A DNA stretch of 5,610 bases from Spirochaetaceae bacterium (lineage in GTDB: Bacteria > Spirochaetota > Spirochaetia > Treponematales > Breznakiellaceae): contig JAIRNN010000059.1 in NCBI GenBank assembly GCA_031257995.1, positions 1-5,610 of the forward strand, read 5' to 3'. The translations under genes and the position numbers were made by a program. Below are positions 1 to 4,330 of this stretch, one piece after another. Below the pieces are notes generated by a model that did not search any database, had not been told where the DNA came from, and saw only the letters and a program-made list of their open reading frames with translations. How positions within the stretch are numbered: the first letter of the stretch is position 1; each line of letters starts with the position of its first letter.

Positions 1-103
1 CCGGACGCAAAATCTCAAGCATCTTCTCAAACGCTGCCTGCTTGACTCCAGTAATGCGCCGGAACTTTTCGTCCGTATATTCGCTCATGTTTTCGTATTT
101 CAT
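1..103 (-). CDS. IS5-like transposase, N-terminal fragment cut by window edge
   Basis: The minus strand from ATG at 103-101 stays open for 34 codons to the window edge. It begins MKYENMSEYTDEKF and continues with RRITGVKQAAFEKMLEIL. This 'DEKFRRxTGV...F..M..IL' pattern is what I recognise from the N-terminal helix-turn-helix of IS5-related DDE transposases (the HTH that precedes a DDE_4-type endonuclease domain). The start is supported by an AAGGGG Shine-Dalgarno sequence about 6 nt upstream (complement of 110-115) and by a good promoter at 125-153. The catalytic DDE domain lies outside the window, so I cannot say whether the element is intact. Truncation here is due to the window, not a visible mutation. 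The insertion sequence's right end should lie somewhere between about 155 and 215, but I could not identify its terminal inverted repeat. Confidence 0.62.
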   Translation of the reverse strand, partial: MKYENMSEYTDEKFRRITGVKQAAFEKMLEILRP

Positions 104-124
104 CCGGTTCCCCTTCCAATGAGT

Positions 125-153
125 ATTTTACCACCTCTCGGATAGTTTTGCAA
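125..153 (-). promoter_or_regulatory. Promoter for the left-edge transposase
   Basis: On the minus strand, TTGCAA (complement of 148-153) is followed by exactly 17 bases and TAAAAT (complement of 125-130). This is close to the sigma-70 consensus. Transcription would start near 118, giving a short leader of about 15 nt that contains the AAGGGG ribosome binding site before the ATG at 103. Confidence 0.5.
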
Positions 154-169
154 GAAATCTAATAAAGCC

Positions 170-186
170 GCCCGGCGTTGCCGGGC
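170..186. repeat. GC-rich hairpin GCCCGGC / GCCGGGC
   Basis: Perfect 7-bp stem (170-176 with 180-186) around a GTT loop. On the plus strand a run of seven T lies 14 nt further on (200-206), too far for a classical intrinsic terminator. The same heptamer arms reappear more widely spaced at 1391-1435. It sits between the left-edge transposase promoter and the exported-protein gene and could be part of the insertion sequence end or a REP-like palindrome. Confidence 0.5.
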
Positions 187-214
187 TTCCCTGTATTTGT
201 TTTTTTAAGTCCAA

Positions 215-234
215 AAAGGTGTCAGTCACTGGCT
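215..234 (+). repeat. Left copy of GGTGTCAGTCAC direct repeat
   Basis: The 12-mer GGTGTCAGTCAC at 218-229 recurs exactly at 1255-1266. The similarity extends to 17 of 20 positions (215-234 against 1252-1271). GGTG and CACT/CACC can pair around a TCAGT loop. The two copies bracket the 346-1248 gene. Confidence 0.6.
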
Positions 235-256
235 CAAGCCGCAAGGCGGCTTGAGC
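232..256. repeat. Perfect 11-bp inverted repeat upstream of the exported-protein gene
   Basis: GCTCAAGCCGC (232-242) pairs perfectly with GCGGCTTGAGC (246-256) around an AAG loop. No T-tract follows on either strand, so it is not a convincing terminator. It begins immediately after the direct repeat at 215-234 and lies about 90 bp upstream of the ATG at 346, so it would fall in the leader of that gene if transcription begins further upstream. Its role is unknown. Confidence 0.6.
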
Positions 257-345
257 TTCGGAGTTTTGCGGCGGTTCCGCGTTGTTTGTAGCCGGGTCTG
301 ATTTGGAAGCCGCAAGACTCCACGCTTTTGTCCGAGGAGGTTTGT

Positions 346-1248
346 ATGCGTACATTGGCCTTTGCCCTGCTTGCCGCTTGCGCCCTGTCCCTTTTCGCCC
401 AGGAGGGGGCCGGCGGCCCTGTGGATATTAGTAAATACAGAAACGTAAGTTTATTGAATGCGGAAACTTATGCACAAAATTTCACTAATAAAGATACGGG
501 AAATATAGCCGATAAGTACGTGATGAGAGCTATTAGGACAAATAGCAGTGAAGTAGACAGAGTTGCTGATATAGACGGTCAATCCGGTATTAGTAGTGTC
601 GAGGAAATCGCCCTGTTGTCCGCCACGGCCGGGGTTATCAATGTCCGTCCGATAGAGGTCGCCGAGATGCTGCCCGCCAGCGACCCGGCGCTTATTGATC
701 TGCAACTCGGCGCGATGCTGTACATGAAAAAAGCAACGGTCAATTTCTTGGGTGGTGGCAACCCGGCCAAATACGCCACGGAGATGAAATTCATCACCGA
801 CCGCGGCAGGGTGACCGAGGCAGATATTAAAGATTTTGTAAAGCAAGGAATCGCCGCTGTGGTGGATAAATATTACAGCCAGCGCGGAATGCTGGATATA
901 GTGCCGTCGGTGGTTTATGCCGAATGGAAACAGAACGGCGCGTCGCACGGCCTAGACGGATTGCAAATAGTTAAGGATAAACTGACCGCTTTTTATCTTG
1001 CGCCGACACAGGAAAATTATGCGGCGTTGGTTGGGATATATGTTAGTTATAGAGAACTCGAGAGACGCAGTGATCCATTTGCTTATGTGGCAGGTATTGC
1101 GCTTTATAACACGCTAGAAGAATTAAGCAAACAATTATGGTCTGCCGTAATTAATGAAACACGGTCGGCTGCCACCGCTATAGCCGCTGCCGGCAACGCT
1201 GGCAGAAATCTCAGCATATTTTCCCTGCCTTACGCCACTGGCAGGTAA
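346..1248 (+). CDS. Exported protein of unknown function (300 aa)
   Basis: I do not recognise the family. The ATG at 346 is chosen because a strong GAGGAGG ribosome binding site (334-340) lies 5 nt before it; an in-frame TTG at 328 would destroy the signal peptide and overlap that site. Residues 1-18 form an export signal (MRTLAFALLAACALSLFA) with likely cleavage before Gln19. LAAC at 9-12 could be a lipobox, but the hydrophobic stretch before Cys12 is very short, so signal peptidase I processing after Phe17-Ala18 is more likely. The mature part is mixed and probably mostly helical, with alanine-rich segments at 85-135 and 245-285. I see no catalytic motif, TPR or later membrane span. Base composition is mosaic: about 421-600 and 1011-1180 are AT-rich, while 600-830 is GC-rich like the neighbouring genes. 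No promoter is convincing. The gene stands alone between two copies of a 20-bp repeat, which suggests recent arrival or exchange (inference). Confidence 0.8.
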   Translation: MRTLAFALLAACALSLFAQEGAGGPVDISKYRNVSLLNAETYAQNFTNKDTGNIADKYVMRAIRTNSSEVDRVADIDGQSGISSVEEIALLSATAGVINVRPIEVAEMLPASDPALIDLQLGAMLYMKKATVNFLGGGNPAKYATEMKFITDRGRVTEADIKDFVKQGIAAVVDKYYSQRGMLDIVPSVVYAEWKQNGASHGLDGLQIVKDKLTAFYLAPTQENYAALVGIYVSYRELERRSDPFAYVAGIALYNTLEELSKQLWSAVINETRSAATAIAAAGNAGRNLSIFSLPYATGR

Positions 1249-1251
1249 CGC

Positions 1252-1271
1252 AGAGGTGTCAGTCACCGGTT
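1252..1271 (+). repeat. Right copy of GGTGTCAGTCAC direct repeat
   Basis: It begins 3 nt after the stop codon of the exported-protein gene and matches 215-234 at 17 of 20 positions. Here the core reads GGTG-TCAGT-CACC and can form a small hairpin. No T-tract follows, so it is not a clear terminator. Confidence 0.6.
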
Positions 1272-1342
1272 TGCGGGTGTGTCTCCGCGACTTACGGGGG
1301 GCGCACTCCTGACTTGCGGGGAAGCGATGAAAGCGATTGTTG

Positions 1343-1356
1343 TTCTTTGCAAAGAA
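1343..1356. repeat. 14-bp perfect palindrome TTCTTTGCAAAGAA
   Basis: The sequence is its own reverse complement over 14 bp. It follows a GCGAT-GAAA-GCGAT direct repeat (1324-1337) and overlaps AATTGGGAATTG (1355-1366). It resembles a dimeric protein binding site, but no gene start lies within 500 bp downstream, so it may simply be part of a dispersed intergenic repeat. Confidence 0.4.
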
Positions 1357-1390
1357 TTGGGAATTGAACCATAGCCGGCGGTCCGCCCAT

Positions 1391-1435
1391 GCCCGGCAAA
1401 CCATTCTGGACCAGTAGTGATAGCCCCTGCCGGGC
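1391..1435. repeat. Inverted repeat GCCCGGCA / TGCCGGGC
   Basis: Perfect 8-bp arms at 1391-1398 and 1428-1435 enclose 29 nt that contain a smaller CTGG-A-CCAG palindrome (1406-1414). Flanking GTCC (1381-1384) and GGAC (1437-1440) extend the symmetry imperfectly. The heptamer arms match those of the hairpin at 170-186. Confidence 0.45.
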
Positions 1436-1469
1436 GGGACAGGTTTTGCGGGTCAAGTTTAGATATGGT

Positions 1470-1605
1470 GGCGGGGCGTTGCGTGGGTGTCCCCCGCTGA
1501 GGGGGTAAGCGAAGGACGGCTCAAAACCGCCTGAGCGCGGTGCGCAAAGCACTTCGGGCGCGGCGCGGTTTTGATCTGGCCGGAGCGGATGGGGAGACTT
1601 CTCCC
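1470..1605 (+). repeat. GC-rich structured repeat, copy A (diverged)
   Basis: The left end shows the family core GGGGCGTTGCG, then a hairpin GCGTGGG (1481-1487)/CCCCCGC (1491-1497) with one mismatch and a TGT loop, then a GAGGGGGTAAGCG segment. The right end (1582-1605) is GGAGCGGATGGGG followed by AGACTTCTCCC, matching copies B and C. The interior is unique to this copy but self-complementary: CAAAACCGC near 1522-1530 pairs with GCGGTTTTG at 1565-1573, enclosing a GTGC-GCAAA-GCAC hairpin. The same design in all three copies is the evidence that this is one element family. Confidence 0.7.
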
Positions 1606-1684
1606 TTCGCGGGGAAGGGATATATACTCCGTTAGGCATGAAAATATCATTTACAACTCCACAAAAAATTACCCGGCAATGATC

Positions 1685-1816
1685 CGGGGGCGTTGCGGGG
1701 GGCTGACCCCCGCAGAGGGGGTAGCGGAAGACCAAATGGAGGGAGGTGCGGACGCGCCTTTAGGCGTGGACGTATCGACCGGAGTGCGTGTCTGGAGCGA
1801 GGGGGAGGCTTCCCCC
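1685..1816 (+). repeat. GC-rich structured repeat, copy B
   Basis: The 17-mer at 1685-1701 (CGGGGGCGTTGCGGGGG) is identical to the reverse complement of copy C (4222-4238). A hairpin GCGGGGG (1695-1701)/CCCCCGC (1707-1713) with a GCTGA loop follows, then GAGGGGGTAGCG and AAGAC, shared with copy C. The right end, 1794-1816, matches copy C at 22 of 23 positions and contains the hairpin GGGGGA-GGCT-TCCCCC (1801-1816). The interior has a small GCGCC-TTTA-GGCG hairpin. It lies in the same orientation as copy A, 79 nt further on, and ends 52 nt before the P-loop gene. Confidence 0.75.
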
Positions 1817-1855
1817 ACCTAAAATACACCGATGTTATTTCCATGCCTAAAGCAG

Positions 1856-1861
1856 TATACT
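1856..1861 (+). promoter_or_regulatory. Putative -10 element TATACT
   Basis: TATACT ends 7 nt before the ATG at 1869, so transcription would begin at or next to the start codon. There is no good -35 at 17 bp (1833-1838 reads TGTTAT). It is suggested mainly because the gene has no Shine-Dalgarno sequence, and a leaderless transcript would explain that. Confidence 0.3.
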
Positions 1862-1868
1862 ACAAGCG

Positions 1869-2744
1869 ATGCGGGCGAGACTTCCTTTTCTGTTGCAAAA
1901 ACGCAAGGTTTACGCGCTTGTCGGAGAGAGCGGGACGGGAAAAAGTTTCCATGCGAAACTGGTGGCTCAGAAGTACCGGATCAGCCTCATCATCGACGAT
2001 GGGCTGTTGATTAAGGACAACCGGATCATCGCGGGACGGTCCGCCAAGGAAGAAAAGAGCTATATGGCGGCGGTACGGATGGCGCTTTTCGACGGCGAGG
2101 AACAACGGCAGGAGGTGGCGGCCCGGCTTGCGATCGAAAAATTTCGCAAGATCCTCGTTCTCGGCACATCCGACAAGATGATTAGCAAGATTATCGGACA
2201 GTTGGGACTGCCCAAGCCGGGCAAGTTTATCAGGATTGAGGACATTGCCAGCCGCGACGAGATTGAAAGTGCCCTTCGCGCGCGCCGCATCGAAGGCAAG
2301 CACGTTATTCCCGCACCTCAGACCGAGGTGAAGCGCAGTTATTCGGATATTTTTTTTGACGCTATCCGCGTTCGTAAGAAGAAATTCGGGCCGCAGAGCA
2401 TCGTGGTAACGCCGATCCATGAGAAATCACTGGTGAGACCCCTGTATTCCCGGCGCGAACGGGTGAAAATATCAGAAATAGCACTTTCTCAGATGGCGCT
2501 ACTATCGATAAACGTATATGATGCCGATATTAAAGTAAAGCAGATTAGTGTGAAGAATGCGGAAGGCGAAATGTCCGCCAACCACGGCTACCAGCTGGTA
2601 CTGCTCGTCGATCTGCCCGATAACCGAGAGCTCGGCGGTTTGATTACCAGTCTGCAACACTATGTAATAGAAGACATTGAACGATTTACGGGAATCTTAA
2701 TCGAAGAAGTAAATATTGTTGTTGATAAGTTTACACAAATGTGA
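1869..2744 (+). CDS. P-loop NTPase with C-terminal Asp23-like domain (291 aa)
   Basis: Residues 14-18 (VYALV) form a beta strand leading into a textbook Walker A motif, GESGTGKS at 19-26. IIDD at 41-44, also after a hydrophobic strand, may supply metal-binding acidic residues. KILVLGTSDKM (94-104) looks like another core strand and loop. This is a compact P-loop domain rather than an ABC or full AAA ATPase. Residues about 198-288 differ in character: an 'ISEIALSQMALLSI' helix, two long strands with a polar turn, 'LGGLITSLQHYVIEDIERFTGI', then a final 'EEVNIVVDKF' strand. That order and those motifs resemble the Asp23/Gls24 (DUF322) family. It has no signal peptide or membrane span, so it should be cytoplasmic. 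Substrate and process are unknown. ATG 1869 is the only usual start after the in-frame stop at 1848, but it lacks a ribosome binding site. The TPR gene follows after 39 bp. Confidence 0.8.
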   Translation: MRARLPFLLQKRKVYALVGESGTGKSFHAKLVAQKYRISLIIDDGLLIKDNRIIAGRSAKEEKSYMAAVRMALFDGEEQRQEVAARLAIEKFRKILVLGTSDKMISKIIGQLGLPKPGKFIRIEDIASRDEIESALRARRIEGKHVIPAPQTEVKRSYSDIFFDAIRVRKKKFGPQSIVVTPIHEKSLVRPLYSRRERVKISEIALSQMALLSINVYDADIKVKQISVKNAEGEMSANHGYQLVLLVDLPDNRELGGLITSLQHYVIEDIERFTGILIEEVNIVVDKFTQM

Positions 2745-2750
2745 TAAAAT
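2722..2750 (+). promoter_or_regulatory. Sigma-70-type promoter at the end of the P-loop gene
   Basis: TTGATA (2722-2727), 17 bases, then TAAAAT (2745-2750) is a near-consensus match. It overlaps the last codons and the stop of the P-loop gene. Transcription would start near 2757, leaving a leader of about 27 nt with AAGGAG before the ATG at 2784. It could let the TPR gene be expressed independently of the gene in front. Confidence 0.5.
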
Positions 2751-2783
2751 TATTATGCCGGGAGGGTTTGGCAAGGAGTAGAC

Positions 2784-4010
2784 ATGAAAAAAATCCCAGC
2801 TCTTGTTTTTTTGGCGGCAGTCATCGTTCCGTGGGCTTTCGCGCAGTATAATTCTGCCCCGCAGTATCAGACGGCGCAGCCTTATGCCTCGAATATTCCG
2901 TCGAGTACCACGGGCATTACGGTTGAGGTTCGCAGTCTCTATTTTGATGTGATCTCGGACAGCGGCAGTTATGACGCGGAGACGTTACTTCGTGAACTGG
3001 AACTTCGGTTTGAAGTCTACAACCGTCTTTTTCGTTTTAACGTAGCGGCGCTTCCGAGCCCCCTCAAAGTACGTTCGATCAGCAACAAAAGCGAGTACGA
3101 TCACTATGTGATGGAACGTTTGGGGTCGATTCGTGACGGGGCGGTGTACCTGCACTACCAGCAGCCGGACCGCCGCGAGCTTATCATCAACCGGGGAAGC
3201 ACCGAGGAAAGCCGTATGGTACCGCACCAGGCGTTTATTCAGTACATCAGGGCCTTTGTTTCTCAGCCGCCTACGTGGATGAGGGAGGGTTTTGCCATTT
3301 ACTTCAACACGCTGAAATTTGACAAAGCTGCCCGCGAGCTTCGTTACGAAGAGAACCTTTCGTGGCTTGAAACGGTGAAAAACCTCGGCGCGAACGGGCC
3401 GAGCCTTGAAACGGTGTTTCTTGCCGACCTCCGGGGACAGCCTGAGTATTTTCAGCCGGTATCTTGGGCGCTTGTGTCGTTCTTCCTCAACGCGGGCGGA
3501 AATAACGAGTATTTCCGCACTCTCACCGAGTCGTTCATGCTGCTTTCCGACCAAAGGTCGGCGAGTGAAAACGCGCAATCCGTGCTTGACCGGCTTTTGC
3601 GCTGGACCAACCTCGAACAGATGACCGCCGACTATCACAACTACATCAATTCGCGCCGAACATTCGCCGAACTTGTCGATGCTGGACAGCAAGCCTATGC
3701 CGCACGGGATTACATAAACGCGACAAACTATTTTCAGGGGGCTATTTATCAAAAACCCACGCACTATGCGCCTTATTACTATCTTGGGCTGATCTCCTAT
3801 GAGAACCACGATTTTGACAACGCCGAAATCTACTACCGGACGGCGCTCAACTATGGGGCGGATGTCGCGTTGCTCAATTACGCGCTGGGCGTGAATGCGG
3901 CGACGGCGAATCGTGCCGCCGATGCGGTCAATTATCTGGAGACGGCGATTGCCAGCGACCCCACCCGTTACCGGGAAAAGGCCGAGGCGATCCTTGTTCG
4001 TCTGCGTTAG
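2784..4010 (+). CDS. Exported protein with degenerate gluzincin-like region and three TPRs (408 aa)
   Basis: AAGGAG (2773-2778) lies 5 nt before the ATG. Residues 1-20 are a Sec signal peptide (Lys-Lys, hydrophobic core, AFA) cleaved before Gln21, so the protein acts in the periplasm or outside. A Gln/Tyr/Ser-rich linker runs to about 43. Residues 46-290 contain strand-rich segments with the layout of the gluzincin/DUF1570-like peptidase family: a helix at 146-160, then PPTWMREGFAIYF at 162-174, which matches the family's 'P.W..EG.A.y' motif with its metal-ligand Glu (E168). The expected HExxH reads HQAFI (148-152), so the catalytic Glu and second His are missing and the domain is probably not an active metalloprotease. 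Three TPR units follow at about 292-325, 327-360 and 361-394, which suggests protein binding. It may be co-transcribed with the P-loop gene or use the promoter at 2722-2750. The peptidase relationship is inferred; signal and TPRs are clear. Confidence 0.85.
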   Translation: MKKIPALVFLAAVIVPWAFAQYNSAPQYQTAQPYASNIPSSTTGITVEVRSLYFDVISDSGSYDAETLLRELELRFEVYNRLFRFNVAALPSPLKVRSISNKSEYDHYVMERLGSIRDGAVYLHYQQPDRRELIINRGSTEESRMVPHQAFIQYIRAFVSQPPTWMREGFAIYFNTLKFDKAARELRYEENLSWLETVKNLGANGPSLETVFLADLRGQPEYFQPVSWALVSFFLNAGGNNEYFRTLTESFMLLSDQRSASENAQSVLDRLLRWTNLEQMTADYHNYINSRRTFAELVDAGQQAYAARDYINATNYFQGAIYQKPTHYAPYYYLGLISYENHDFDNAEIYYRTALNYGADVALLNYALGVNAATANRAADAVNYLETAIASDPTRYREKAEAILVRLR

Positions 4011-4055
4011 TGTTGGCAGTTTCAAAAGATGAATAAGGGGGATGCCCTTTCAGGG

Positions 4056-4099
4056 AATTGAAAATGGAAAGTGACAAGAGTGAAACGCGCAGTCTCCGG
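4056..4099 (+). repeat. Left AT-rich direct repeat bracketing copy C
   Basis: AATTGAAAATGGAAAGTG at 4056-4073 is identical to 4250-4267. The next 27 nt (4073-4099) match 4281-4307 at 21 of 27 positions, and all six differences are transitions. TTGATCATTGTCCATT (4103-4118) also resembles the reverse complement of about 4271-4286. Confidence 0.6.
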
Positions 4100-4126
4100 G
4101 CCTTGATCATTGTCCATTCCCCCAAA

Positions 4127-4238
4127 GGGGGAAGTCTCCCCCTCGCTCCAGCCATCGTTCCGGGCTCTGGTTCCATAATGCCCGGAACGCCGTCTTACGC
4201 TACCCCCTCTGCGGGGGCGGTCCCCCGCAACGCCCCCG
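4127..4238 (-). repeat. GC-rich structured repeat, copy C (inverted)
   Basis: Read on the minus strand, it starts with the 17-mer at 4238-4222 identical to copy B. The hairpin GCGGGGG/CCCCCGC (4228-4222 and 4217-4211, 4-nt loop) and GAGGGGGTAGCG follow, then AAGAC, and it ends with GGAGCGAGGGGG and AGACTTCCCCC (4149-4127). The interior differs wholly from A and B but carries its own perfect 10-bp inverted repeat (4156-4165 with 4180-4189, 14-nt loop). It lies between the TPR gene and rsmE. Confidence 0.75.
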
Positions 4239-4249
4239 TTTCCATGTGA

Positions 4250-4307
4250 AATTGAAAATGGAAAGTGGATAATGGAAAATGATAAGGGTAAAACGCACGG
4301 TTTCCGG
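4250..4307 (+). repeat. Right AT-rich direct repeat bracketing copy C
   Basis: It is the counterpart of 4056-4099, with an extra 13 nt (4268-4280, GATAATGGAAAAT) between the identical 18-mer and the diverged 27-mer. TTGAAA at 4252-4257 and GAAAAT at 4275-4280 are 17 bp apart and form a weak promoter-like pair in front of rsmE, but the left repeat lacks the second hexamer. Confidence 0.55.
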
Positions 4308-4330
4308 TCTCCTGGGTGGTTGGATTAATC

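Larger units (their letters stand above)
1249..1868. other. 620-bp gene-free, repeat-rich intergenic region
   Basis: No credible gene is present. Open frames here encode Pro/Arg/Gly-rich low-complexity peptides typical of translated GC-rich repeats. In order it holds the right GGTGTCAGTCAC repeat, a GACTTACGGGG/GACTTGCGGGG direct repeat (1289-1299 and 1311-1321, one mismatch), a 14-bp palindrome (1343-1356), an inverted repeat (1391-1435), GC-rich repeat copies A (about 1470-1605) and B (1685-1816), an AT-richer spacer between them (1621-1680), and a putative promoter just before the P-loop gene. Confidence 0.65.

Noticed and set aside
170..206. Hairpin at 170-186 plus T-run at 200-206 as an intrinsic terminator
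   Set aside because: The T-run begins 14 nt after the stem, and no plus-strand gene ends just upstream within the window.
451..948. Antisense open frame (165 codons) inside the exported-protein gene
   Set aside because: It is His/Arg-rich with no motif, no ribosome binding site or promoter, and lies fully inside a better-supported gene.
1292..1735. Minus-strand open frames across repeat copies A and B
   Set aside because: The translations are Pro/Arg/Gly-rich low-complexity sequence produced by the GC-rich repeats, and they end and begin without regard to repeat boundaries.
1249..1868. CRISPR array or tRNA genes in the repeat-rich region
   Set aside because: The repeats are inverted, long and irregularly spaced, with no regular repeat-spacer pattern, and no cloverleaf with conserved tRNA positions could be found.
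1693..2014. Plus-strand open frames overlapping the start of the P-loop gene, including an ATG at 1843
   Set aside because: They run out of frame into the Walker A region and encode nothing recognisable. I considered a frameshifted longer N-terminus for the P-loop protein but saw no homology to support it.
1860..2420. Antisense open frame (186 codons) opposite the P-loop gene
   Set aside because: The plus-strand frame carries an exact Walker A and a coherent second domain; the antisense one has neither.
2985..4025. Long antisense open frame (346 codons) opposite the TPR gene
   Set aside because: It is a shadow of the real gene's codon bias, rich in Arg/Val/Ile with no domain. The plus strand has a signal peptide, a ribosome binding site and TPRs.
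4035..4055. Possible terminator after the TPR gene (AAGGG/CCCTT or CCCT/AGGG stems)
   Set aside because: The stems are short and mutually exclusive, and no T-tract follows.
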